Origin: Buddleja alternifolia | Taxonomy: Eukaryota; Streptophyta; Magnoliopsida; Lamiales; Scrophulariaceae | Assembly: GCA_019426215.1 (NCBI GenBank) | Contig: CM033392.1 | Coordinates: 52,565,149-52,629,148 of the forward strand | Reading direction: 5' to 3' | Length of the DNA: 64,000 nucleotides | Shown: positions 11,172 through 23,300 of the stretch, piece after piece | Numbering within the stretch: position 1 is the first letter of the stretch | Layout: each line of letters begins with the position of its first letter | Made by a program: the position numbers and the translations under genes | Notes under the pieces: model-generated | What the model was told of the DNA's origin: nothing | Seen by the model: the letters and a program-made list of their open reading frames with translations, nothing else | Databases searched by the model: none

Positions 11172-11660
11172 TTTTCAATACAAGAGACCAAGCCCATCAA
11201 CTTTTCATTAAAAAAAAAACCAATAGTTAGGATCAGTAAGTTTTAGGATTCAATTGCCCTTAGCATTTTAAATAAAGACTTAACCAATTGTAATATTTTT
11301 ATATGGAAATTTTTATTTATAATTATTAACTTGATAACTTCTAATAGTCACGATTTTAATTTTCAATTTTTTGAGTTCATCTAAATAATAAAAAAGTCAT
11401 TTATAAAATAAATAACATGTTAAACTCAAAATGAAAAAACATAGATATATTAACTTAAAAAAAAGTAAATTCATAGTATAGAACTTATTAATTTGAACAA
11501 ACAAAAAGATTTCTAAAAGGAAAACTAATTGATTAATTCTTTACCTAAATCAAGGTAATTTAGTCCAACTATTTTTTAACCTTAATTGATGGGTTTTTTT
11601 GGAATGAAAAGTTGGTGGAATGGGTATTTTATATTGAAGAATATTTTCCTAGGTATTTTT
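11172..11660. mobile_element. MITE abutting the right palindrome arm
   Basis: TACTTTTCAATACAAGAGACC and the following CCATCAACTTTTCATT pair with AATGAAAAGTTGGTGG and the AT-rich tail at 11600-11650. The terminal inverted repeats are about 40 bp. The interior is AT-rich and non-coding. It lies inside the presumed leader intron of WDR26. Confidence 0.6.
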
Positions 11661-12295
11661 ATATTGAATATATCTTAGGGCATTTTAAGTTATTTCCTTA
11701 ACTTTTATTTTAAAACTCATCATTGTTTTCTTTCGAGTAATTAGAAGTTATTGGTGCGTCAGGGGTTGCAACTGTTTAATGTACGAAGCTATGTTATTTC
11801 TGAGGCTTTGGGTTGTAGAATTGGTTGATTTCATTTGATCAGAGATACTCTCTAGATATGTGGTTATCATATTGAACTAAAAATGAAGCGAACAAAATTT
11901 CCTTTCATTTTTTCCTCGTCGTCAGTTCAATTATTTGGGCTTGTGCACAAATATGCAGCTTAGTTCTGATCTTTACAAGTATTGACAATTTTAATTGTCA
12001 ATCATTAAGATGTTTCCTTTGAGTATTAATTTTTTTTTTCTTATATGTGAATCTCATGCCCCTCTTTTACGTGGGCTAGTAGAGGTTCTCATGCAATTTA
12101 ACTGATGCTGTATTTTGTGTTCTTTCTTACTCCAATAATGACATCAAATTTATATTCTCAGCTATATAAGCATCCTTTTTCTTCGTTGCTCTTTACAGAA
12201 AAGTATACCTGATTTATCAAATATTTGACAAGAAAGATCTCAAATCATTTATTGTGCTTCCGTGGTATTAATATATGGGCTGAAGTGTGCTTTTC

Positions 12296-15200
12296 ATGGG
12301 AGGTGTAGAGGATGATGAACCACCTTCGAAGCGTGTGAAAGCAACCTTCGGAGAATCAGGAGTTGTTTCCAATAGTTTGTCCGTTAGAGAACAAGGTAGT
12401 TGCTCCTTGAGTGACTCAATGGCTTGGCTGTTAGAGTCTCAAGGGGATGATGAGGTCGTTGGTTCAAAAGGTGTCTTTAAGAAAGTTGAATTTGTTCGAA
12501 TTATAGCTGAGGCATTGCATTCTCTTGGCTATTCCAAGGCAGAGGCGAGTTTGCAGGAAGAGTCTGGAATCCCATTGCACTCCCCAGTTGTAAATTCATT
12601 GATGCATCAAATTCTTGATGGTCAATGGGATAAAAGTGTTTCAATGTTACATGAAACTGGTCAAATAGATGAAACTATAATTAAGTTGGCATCTTTTATA
12701 ATATTGGAGCAGAAATTTTTTGAGCTTTTGGATGGAGGAAAAGTCATGGATGCTCTGAAGACTCTGAGGACTGAGATTGCTCCACTTTGTATAAATGATA
12801 ACAGAGTTCAAGAGCTTTCTTCCTTTATTTTGTCTTCCTCACAAGAATCGAGGTTAAAGCCTCGCAGAAAGCTACTGGAGGAATTGCATAAGTTGCTGCC
12901 CGCAACGTTGATGATTCCAGGAAAAAGATTGGTGCATCTTGTTGAACAGGCTCTTGACTCACAAAAGGTTGCTTGTGCGTTTCACAATTCCTCAGTCGGT
13001 AAAATGTCATTGCTCACAGATCATCAGTGTGGAAGAGACCATATTCCTTCTCAAACATTGCAGGTAATATCATCTTATATATTTGCACTTATTGGAAACA
13101 AAATAAAACTGCTAGGCGGTACTAATGTTATCGTATAATGGATTTTGGCTCTCATTATAGTTCTGCGTACATGGATGTCATCTAAATTTTTTGATTCTTC
13201 TGTATAACTTAAATTTTATTAATCCTGATCACAAAAATTGAAAACATAACAAGTAAGAGAGAAAAGGCAAAAGAAAAAGAAACTACGTTTTTCAATAATG
13301 AGAAATTATATATTCTCTATAAAATATCTGGACTCTATCAGCAGTCTTGGATTCGGAAAGTGTAATGATAGCCTTCTCATCTTTGTGATAATAATTCTTT
13401 CTATATCTTTCTTTTCCCCTACTAAAAAGCAAGATTGGTGTTAGGCATTGGGTAGGAGTAGGACTAAGTGCCTAAATAGAAATTGAAGTCTAGAATTTCA
13501 GAAAGGGTTTGTGTGGGAAGCTCGATAAGTAGTTTTGGAGTGAAACACATCCCTTCTCTGTTATTCCAATTCTGGAGTTATATCATTGAAAGCTATCACC
13601 GTGTCTGTAAAACTTTCAGACTTCATACGTTGGTTTGTTGTCCATCTGAGCGAGGGCTTGAATATGTATCATTTGATAGCGTAGTTTCCATTGGTCTTGT
13701 CTTGATATGTTTCATATTTTCTTGTGCTTTGTGGTATGAGGGCTTGTAGGATGGAGGTTGGTTTGTGTTATGTGGCTATAAATAAACTATATCTTTCTAT
13801 AGAATTATTGGGTTAAGGCATTCTTTATTTGGAGGTACTTCTTGTGGGGTGCCTAGGAGACAGCGGATTTGTTACTTTTCAGCTTTGAAAATCAAAATAA
13901 AAGAATTAGGGCATGCAAAAATGTGACAAATTTCAATTATATTTGTAAATAGAATGCTGAATGACATTTTCAATTACTGATCACTCCTTCCGCCCTATTG
14001 CTTGAGTTTCTAAACTAAGCTAACTATTAAATATTGTGTTGTTTGGTTTAATAATCTAATTGTTTTTGTAGATTTTGCACAAATATCTATAATTTCCTTC
14101 TCCACTTATTCTTCAAATTCAAAAACGATGAGATTTAGTGAAAAGCCATACAACAGGACTCCTTGAAAATATGCCGCAGACTTTTTGGATAGAAGTAGTA
14201 TGAAGTTTTCAGAGAATCATATTTTCAGTGAGTGCTATGTTAGGATGGTATTTGAGAAAACTAAAGAGCAAGGTTCAAACCCAAAGTTTAGCCATTACTA
14301 GAAATGATCTGCCAGTTGAATACATTACCACTTTGTGCATGCTGTGGATTAGAGTTGAAATGCTGCCACATTTACTAAATATATTCCTTGGTAATGTGCT
14401 CTTTACATACTCCTTATGGTAGACGCTTTCAATTTCTATGACAGTAATGTAAAATCATTATATGGAAAGATACTATAGCTATAACAAATGATTGCCAATG
14501 AATTGCCTAGAAGTGGATGAAGAAATAGAGAATTTGAATGGATAAGAAAAAAAAGAATGTACCTGATGGGCTGATAGTTTTTTCTGAGTTACGGTCCAAC
14601 ATGTTTTAGATTTGCATTTTTAGTGCCTCCTATCATTTCTATGCATGCTTGTACATGGAAATACTGCTCCGAGATTTCCATTTAATAGTGTTCCTGAGCT
14701 TATGGAGCGATTAATGTACGATTGGTGTGTTTTGTTCTTTATAATGGTATAAAAAGAGAAAACCTAATGCTAGAGCCTGACCTTGCCGATAATCTGAGAT
14801 TGGTTAACACATCTGTAGAGTATACAGGAAAGAACTGCTAATTAACTGCCAGACCTCAGATTTGTGGTGCAGTTAGTTATGCTTTACATGGACATGATGA
14901 GATTTCTTTAATTGTGTTGATTTAATCTCCTTTATAATAGAAATGGAAGTTCTTTAACATAGCCATATTTTTTAAGAAATCATTAGAATGCTACAATATA
15001 CATTTTCCTTGAAAGCTTGTAGTTTCTCCCATTGCTATGACCATTGATTTCTTTTGTTTTTTCAACCCTCTAGATATTACGAGACCACAGTGATGAAATC
15101 TGGTTCTTGCAATTTTCGCACAGTGGTAAATACTTGGCCTCGTCGTCCGGTGACTGTCTGGTGTTTATATGGGAGGTAATACTGCGTCTCCTTTCATTTG

Positions 15201-18190
15201 GTTTTTCTATTGGTTTAAATTTCATCTAGTGTTTGTGATTCCTGTAAATTCCAATATATTAGATGATTCCCGAATATCAATGAGTTTTGGATGCAATTTC
15301 TTCATATCATGCCTTCAAGCAATTAGCACATTGAACTGGTTTCCGGAGCACTCTTTGTACTGATTTGACAATTGCAACATTTTCTTTGAAACCCGTTATA
15401 AGGTGGAACATTGTTGCATGCTTGGTGAAAGCAAATACAATTTTCAGAGGTCGGCCTATGTGAATGAAAATAGTAAGACAATCATGTAAAATAATTAAAC
15501 CTATATGTTAGTGGGAAAACAATTGATGTATGTCTGGAGAGCTTGAGCTTGTTAACATTATCCATATTTGTGAGTTTATGTGAAGCATACAAACTAGCTT
15601 GTGGCTGGTCGTTCATCTATGTAGAAGAAATGCAAGCTGTACTGATATATTGATGCCTTTATCTGCATTTTTGTTAAATTAGTATTTACTAGAATATATA
15701 CTTCTATATGTAAACTAAAGATTGGCATATATATATATATATATATATATAGATATTATACTGCATGTAATTATATGGATAAGATTGGAATGTTGAACAA
15801 CTAATGGGGGTATCTGAGTTAAATGATAATTATATGGATATGTGGATAAGCTCTTGACATAAGTTAGGATTCCCTTACTTTTGAGGACTTACAAGCTCCG
15901 GACATCTTATTCTTATTTTTAGAGTTCAGAGGATCCTTTATCAGAAATTTTAGCTTAAGCTCTCAAACGTCTTTTAAGATGATTTAAAGAGCTTATAATT
16001 CTGTCAATTATAGTTCAATCATCTAATACCATATTTTTCCAATTTTGTTCTTCATGATTTCTAGTTCAATGTCCATCAAACTTGTCTTTTTTCCTGTTCT
16101 GGTTTTATCAGTTAGAAAAATACTTGAATAACAAGGAAAAAGGATAAGAAATAAAAGAGAAGAAACATACGTTGAGGAAATGCTGGATTAAGCTGTTGCT
16201 GTAGTCTCTTTGATATGCTGTCCATGAACGTAAAACAAGGCGTCTTATTTTAATGATCACTCAAATGTTGAGCATGTTGGCTAAAGGCCTTAGTACATGT
16301 TAATCAATGTGCTGCATTATGTGGTTACATTAGTATAAATGAATTCTTCTAATCCCTTGTTCCGGGACACATATGCTGTGCATATTCAGTCTTAATGTGT
16401 ATGCGTGTGTTTTTGGATTTTTTCCACGCCGCCTGACTGGCATGTACCCAAACTGGGTTGTGAACTATTGAATGTGTATGTGTTGATGTCACAAAGTGAT
16501 GTTGACACGATCATATATCATCCAACTCATCACATCCCAGTTGGACATGCTCAGGCGGGCAGCATCAGCTGTTTTTGATGATTATTTGTCTTTTTGCAGG
16601 TTAACGTTGATGGCCAAGTTTCGGTAAAACATCGATTATTTGGTCACCAGAAACCCGTCTCCTTCATTTCATGGAGCCCAAATGATGATCAACTTCTTAC
16701 ATGTGGAGTAGAAGAAGCTGTTAGACAGTGGGATACTGCCTCAGGTGAATGCCTTAAGATATATGAGAAAACTGGTCTAGGCCTTATATCTTGTGCTTGG
16801 ACTCCAGATGGGAAGAATGTATTTTCTGGTGTTACTGATAAAAGCATCATCATGTGGGATTTAGAAGGGAAAGAGGTAGAATGTTGGAAAGGGCAGAGAA
16901 CTATCAGGATTGCAGATTTGGGGATCACTATGGACGGTAAAGAGCTTATAACGGTTTGTAAAGACAATATGATACTATTGTTTGGATTGGATACAAACTC
17001 TGAGAAATTCATTCGGGAAGATCAAATAATAACTTCATTTGCACTTTCTGAAGACAGAAAGTCTTTGCTTGTTAGTCTATTGAATCAAGAACTTCATCTT
17101 TGGAATATAGACGGGTGTCCTGAGCTTGTAAAGAAATACAAAGGTTACAAACGTTCTCGCTTCGTTGTGAGGTCTTGTTTTGGTGGATTGAAACAAGCGT
17201 TTATTGCCAGTGGAAGTGAAGACTCGCAGGTATTTTTACCTTTCCCCTTTTGATAATGATATTCTTTTTTTAGTTATTTCTATTTGATAAAACAAGAGTT
17301 TTTACTATTCAGTTTTTTCCAGGAACAATTTGCTTCTTAGTTGCTTTATGATTTCAAGTGCTCACAGTATTACCTGATGGAAACCAAATAAGCAGAATGA
17401 ATTACCTTAATGCATGAAATAAAAATTCCCTTTTTTCCCAAGTAGCCAGAATACAATATGAATTTCGATGTTATAACTTTTAGGTAGGCAAAATTGCAAT
17501 ATTTTTCTCATATGATAGAGCCTATTGCAATTTTAGTTAAATTGTTTCCAAAATTGGGGATAGTCCACTTGGATTTCTTTTGTTTTTCTTTTTGCAATTT
17601 TGGTCCCACCATAAAACAACGGATGGGATTTCATGCGTGGCATGCACGCATTGCTAAGGGTTTACGCATATTAAGTTATGGCCCGACAGTTTCCATCTCT
17701 TTTTTTAACTGATGTGACTAAAACTTCAATGATGTACGTTCCAGGGGACTATTTTTGCAAATTCGTAAAAAATGAAACTAAAATTGCTATGGACCTGTCC
17801 AGTGGAACTAATCTGCAATTTTGCCAGCGAATTATCAATGTAACTTTTGTCGTTCTCTTTTTACATTTACCATTTACTACTTATATTGTCTGCCACACTA
17901 TTAACTTCCCAATGTCCAGCCTTTGTCTTGAAGAACAGAATTATTAATAGTTTTGAACATATTTATAGGTTTATATATGGCACAGAGACTCGGGTGAGCT
18001 TGTTATGACGTTATCTGGACATTCTGGTGCTGTAAACTGTGTTAGCTGGAATCCCGTGAATCCTCATATGCTGGCTTCAGCTAGCGATGACCGTACGATA
18101 CGAATATGGGGATTAAACCAGGTAAATATGGATTACAATGGGAAGAAGCATAGTAGTAATGGTGTGCATTACTGCAATGGGGGAAGTTGA
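12296..18190 (+). CDS. WDR26: WDR26-type CTLH/GID E3 ligase subunit (LisH-CTLH-WD40), four coding exons
   Basis: Coding exons are 12296-13063, 15074-15175, 16600-17229 and 17969-18190, all joining in phase 0 to give 573 residues. The protein begins [15 protein letters not shown]. It has a LisH segment (about residues 62-94, [15 protein letters not shown]), a CTLH region (about 96-153) and a C-terminal WD40 propeller with WD dipeptides such as RQWD, IMWD and LHLW and a final IRIWGLN. It closely resembles Arabidopsis At5g08560, a WDR26/GID7 homologue (589 residues as I recall). That family is a substrate- and assembly-related subunit of the CTLH/GID ubiquitin ligase, acting in nucleus and cytoplasm. 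The start was chosen because a TGA lies in frame at 12281-12283 and the family begins at this methionine. The leader is probably spliced, with its first exon in the palindrome arm. No lesions were seen. Confidence 0.93.
15729..15753. repeat. (TA)n microsatellite in WDR26 intron
   Basis: A run of alternating TA about 25 bp long lies within the second coding intron. Confidence 0.9.
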
Positions 18191-20143
18191 AGTTTGGAAG
18201 GAAACAAGCACAAATTCCTTTTGAGTATTTTATTTGTTAGTTTTTATGTAAATTCTTTTAGTTCATATGGTTATCTAACACTTGCTAGAACAAGAATGTG
18301 AACTTCTGCAATCACTTTGATTACAATTGCCGCACTTCTCTTTTCTTGGATATTAGCAATTGTTGTTAATTCATTTCTTTGTGTGATGTTAGTACGTAAT
18401 GGTTCATTTTATGACATCATTATATGTGTTTTACTGCTCTAGCATGAAACAATGTCTAGAGATACATGGTATGTCAATGGAAAATACAAATACGCAGCAG
18501 AAAATGAAGAATCTCACATTGCAAAATTCTATTTTGGTAAAATGTGGTCGCACCATTTTAATCAGTGTGTTATGATGTGAGCAAGTCGCTCCCACACTCT
18601 CTTGCAATCAATTACGTAATCTCAACTATAAAGTAAAAAGGTCGAGACCTAAGAAAAGAAGTCAATTGGAAGTATTGCGAAAGACTGGGATGGGAAACAA
18701 AAAGGAATTTACTGAATTTATAGCATGTATAACCATCAAACCAGAGACCAAAGCAGGCTTCAACAAAACAAAAAGCATAATAGTACGTTGTCCTTCCCTC
18801 AAATGGAACTTTCATGCTAGTTCTTGCCCCAGCATGAAAGTCGATCTATTACGGCAAATGTGGTTGTTCGTATTTCATTCTCTTCTTCCAAGACGAACTC
18901 TTGTTAGGCACTGAAGAGGAACCTATAGAAACTACCTTGGGTCGTCAAGTTTAGGATTTAGGGTGATGAAGCCAATACTATTATTAAAATTTGACAATTG
19001 TATAAAGTAATTTTATTTTTAACAATTTTTATCATATATATTACTCTCTTTCCTATTTTTTGTCGAACCTTATCTCTCTCCTAATATTTTATCTTATTTT
19101 TCACTTCTCTATCATTTCTACTTGTTCTTTCTTTTCATCAAATTCAAAGAATTCATTATTCATTTACTCCTATCCCATTGTTAATACATTTTTTTTTAAA
19201 ATTTTTTTGGTCATAGTGATGCATATTACTTGTTATACTTGATCAATTCTCTATATTTCCAAATAAGTTCATGAAATGAAAACAAAAATAGAAGTGATTA
19301 AGCGGGTCCCAGAAGTGCAAGATAAATACCCCCAAAGCCCACTGGCAAGGGCACTCAATGGAAAAGGAAAAGCTCTTACCTGATTGCCTAAGAGGGCATT
19401 TCTACATGTTCTTTCTTTTAATCAAATTCAAAGAATTCATTATTCATTTACTCCTATCCCATTGTCAATACATTTTTTTTTTAATTTTTTGGGTCATAGT
19501 GATGCATATTCCTTGTTATACTTGATCAATTCTCTATATTTCCAAATAAGTTCATGAAATGAAAACAAAAATAGAAGTGATTAAGCAATATTAGTGCTTC
19601 CTTTTTTTTTCCCGGAAAATAACTTACGACTTTGCAATGGCTCCTTTAAGATAAAAATTATATCAAACGACATAATACTAATCCAAATTAATTTTTCTAG
19701 TTGATAAATCAATTTCAATGATAGATGTTCTCTCATCAGCATACGTAAAGTAAAAGAATGCGCGTTTTAAATGCAATTTCCACAAACTAATTTATATTTT
19801 CTCTCACCTCTAAAACAATTATAGTATGTATATCTTTATTATGAGTAAATAAATTATCACGAAAATAAGACATATTATTTAATTTACAAAAGTGAAAAAA
19901 AACATAAATAAACATGTACATACAAGAAAAGAAAAAGTGTGGTTTCTCAATTTTGATTTTATGCGCAAATAAACGAGCTCGGGTTCAACTCGACAATCAA
20001 ACTCGATCTCATGTCGATTCGAACAATTTTTGCGCCATCTAGTCTCGACTCATTGGTCACCCACTACTACATGAGCCCCTCTCAGTAATGAAAGGCCAAT
20101 AAGAAAAAGAAAACCGCCTTCATTAAGGAAAAACACAAAAGGG
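18191..20143. other. WDR26-helicase intergenic region
   Basis: This spans the 3' flank of WDR26 and the upstream region of the helicase gene. It contains the direct repeat annotated separately and otherwise AT-rich sequence. The open frames around 18600-18900 on both strands have no recognisable motif. Confidence 0.5.
19113..19586. repeat. About 190-bp direct repeat with 93-bp spacer
   Basis: Positions 19113-19303 recur at 19397-19586 in the same orientation with few differences (both begin CATTTCTAC and end GAAGTGATTAAGC). The spacer (19304-19396) is GC-richer and unrelated to the repeat. The arrangement could be a partial tandem duplication or a small element with terminal direct repeats. 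Confidence 0.9.
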
Positions 20144-20330
20144 AAGAGAGAGAGAGAGAGAGAGACGAACAACTCTCCAACAATTCTTCAGCCCTAACAT
20201 ACATACATTCTTTACTTAGGTTCTACGTACAAAACCCCATTTACAGATTCAGAGAAAAAGCTCTCTGAATCTTCAATCTTAAATCCTTACCCAAACAAAA
20301 TCAGAAAAAATAGGGAAAAAACGAAAAAGA
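20144..20330 (+). promoter_or_regulatory. Helicase 5' leader with (GA)n tract
   Basis: A GA dinucleotide run (about 20144-20164) is followed by CT/A-rich leader sequence up to the ATG. GA/CT repeats just upstream of plant start codons are common in leaders and can bind GAGA-type BBR/BPC factors; this role is inferred. Confidence 0.45.
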
Positions 20331-23300
20331 ATGGGTCCCGCTTCTTCTGCTAAGGGAGAAGGGAAGAAGAAGCAGAAGAAAGGGAAAAACCCACAACAGG
20401 ACAATACTAATGTTACTGAATCTACTCGCATTCGAATCTCTCAGATTCTTGACCAGTTTCGTATATCTGATAATGAGGGTTAGTTGAAACTCTAATTTAA
20501 TCAGAGTTTGAATCCTATTTTTTCTTTTTGTTGTTATATAAAGAAATGAAAGTTGAAATGTTTATTTTTTTGATGATTTAATGTTAGGGTTAGTTTAATG
20601 ATGTATGTCTATTTTGAAGTTTAAGTCTTGTCTTAGTTGGTAATGATTTAAGTTTATTTGTTGATAGATTGAGTGTAATACTCCAGTTTGCTTTACTATT
20701 TATACTGTATGATTTTATGTGGTCAGTATATGTGTGGATTTTCGATTTGTGTGTTTTGAAAGTTTTTGTATAGTTCACGCTTAGCTCTGGCTTACGACTG
20801 GATGGAATCTCAGATTGAGTTAGTGTTGCGGTATGACGGGCTTCGGCTCCCATTTCCTGGCCGAGGTTGCCACATTGAGCTTCTAAGAGCTCGTGCTGTT
20901 TGTCTTGTGTTTATTTGAGCTTCTAATACCAGTTGGATGATCCATTTATCGTATTTGTACCTTTTTTTTTTTTGTGTGTGTGTGCGTTTGCATGTGTTTG
21001 TGTTTTCTTTTCCCCTTCAGAGAACATATTTATTGCCATCAGTTATTAATTCTCTGAAAAATGGGCAGACATCTGTTATAGTATCACTATAGTAATTTCA
21101 TTGTCTCAGCACTTAATTCAGCTATGTCAGTCTGTTATTTGAAGTTTAAACATCTACTGGTGATTCAGATTGAGGGTGACGACCAGTGTCTCTTATTTGT
21201 GGTTACTGTGTCAGTGTGACACGTTTCAAAACCAATAGAGAGGGTTTGGACAAAGGTTATCGGACATTTTGGTTATGAAAAGAGTTAGGGTAGTATTTAC
21301 TATTAACCTTGACGTAGAGGGTGTTGAAGAATCATATTAGGATGAGGTAATTGAAGGGTTTGGACCTTTATAACCCAACTTTGTAGATTGCTCACCACTC
21401 GTACATGTTGGACACTAGTATACATGGATGATTAGTTGGTTGGGTTGATCATGTAATATCATGCCAGTTGTAGAATAGCTTTTGTTTGTTATTACCTCTG
21501 ATGGATTTGCTTTTGATCTCTAGTAAACCAAAATATTTTCAGAAGCTGCTATAGGTCTGGTAGACGGTGGAGTAGGAAAGTTTGTTGGTTGGATAATTGC
21601 ATAAGAATACTTTGAATATCATTAGTCACAAGTTGAAAGGGAAACAATTTACTTATGTTATTAGTCACAAGCAGAAAGGCAAAAGATCTACTTACAAGAC
21701 TACTATAATGGATAGCTTAGGGAACTTTTGTGAATTACGTACCAGCCCTACCTCAATGTTTTTGAATCTTAGGGTTTAAATATATTTTTATTATTGGCTC
21801 TTAGTTTAAACATAAATTTGATTAAATTGAAAATCCTCCCCCCCCCCTCCCTCCTCCCCCAGTAATAAAATTCCCTTCCATACGTGTAAAACAGTAAAAG
21901 TATGTAATTGGCATTTTCATCTCTCCATTTGCCAAACAAGTGGTAGTAAACTCATTCTTTCTTCCTCTAATGAAATTATATATAATAATAAAAAAAATCC
22001 TACAAATTGATTCTGTAAAATTCATCTCAAAGTATTAGTCGGACATAGTTTTAGCTTCATCATTACAAAGCCCATAAATGTATTGTAAACCGACCTTTAA
22101 AATTTTCTGTTGAACTCTTTTTTACAATTTCATATTTTAGCCAGGAACTTTTTATTATTCATTTGTGCTTTAAAACCAAATATCTGAATAAAAAAAAACA
22201 TTGCACTGGAAGAAGTTCTAATATGTGGATAAATAATAATGAAATATTTATGTTTTTATCTCGGCCCCTTATTCAATTTTCTGGCTCCGTCCTTGCTGAC
22301 GAGGAGATTTATACTTGTGCAGTGCACAAATTTGAAGAAAACCTGACAAATCAGGAGCGAGCTGCAGTGCATATGTTATGCAGGAAAATGGGGATGAAGT
22401 CAAAAAGTTCCGGGTAAGTTAGGAAATATAAACATTAAGTCAGTTGTTCTTAATCACTATTCCTCTTATGTTCTCTCTTTTGTTTTTCCTTTCTGATTAA
22501 TGGTATTTTGTAGGAAAGGGAAACAACGTCATGTTTCTGTTTATAAGACCAAAAAGCAACTAGGCTCTTTAAAAGGAAAGGAAAATCTGGTTTCTTTCAG
22601 ATATTCAGAAGAAGCAAAAGCTGTTTTACAGGATTTATTTTCTCAGTATCCCCCTGATGATGTGGAGATGACCCAGAATAAAGTTGGAGAAAGTAGTGGG
22701 AAAACTGATAAACCACGAGGACCGAATGACATGTTCTGCAAACCTGCAATGACTGTGTCTGAAATTGCTAACAGGGTGGGAGCACTCGCTTCCAGAATAG
22801 AGAAGACCCCCAAGTTGAGACAGGTCTATTGCTTTTTTTAATTTCAGAAACCGCTATTCTGTTTCTCTTATTTCTTATTATGATAATTATAGCAAGTAAT
22901 CATGGTTGTTTTGTGCAGATCACAAATGAGAGGTCCAAGCTTCCAATTGCATCTTTCAAGGATGTTATTAAATCCACGGTGAATTCTAATCAGGTTGTCC
23001 ACATTTAATTTTTAGGGTTAATTACATGCACACCTCCTAAGTTATTGGGTAATTAGCAAAAGCCTATAAGGTTTTGCAATCAGATGCCGACTACTCAAAA
23101 AATAAGCGTTGGAAATTGTAATCTTTTTCTTGATAGAGAGTGGAATTGTAATCTGCTTTGACTGATATGAGAAATTATTCTAATTTCTCAAACCTTTGGT
23201 TTTTTAGTAATTAAAGTTTTCACGGAGGGGGTGTCTATGTAATTTAACCCAACTTTCAATGTTACAAAGACTTTGATATTTGCATAGCTATGAGGTTTCC

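Noticed and set aside
16689..17012. Minus-strand open frame within a WDR26 exon
   Set aside because: It is antisense to conserved WD40 coding sequence and has no family match.
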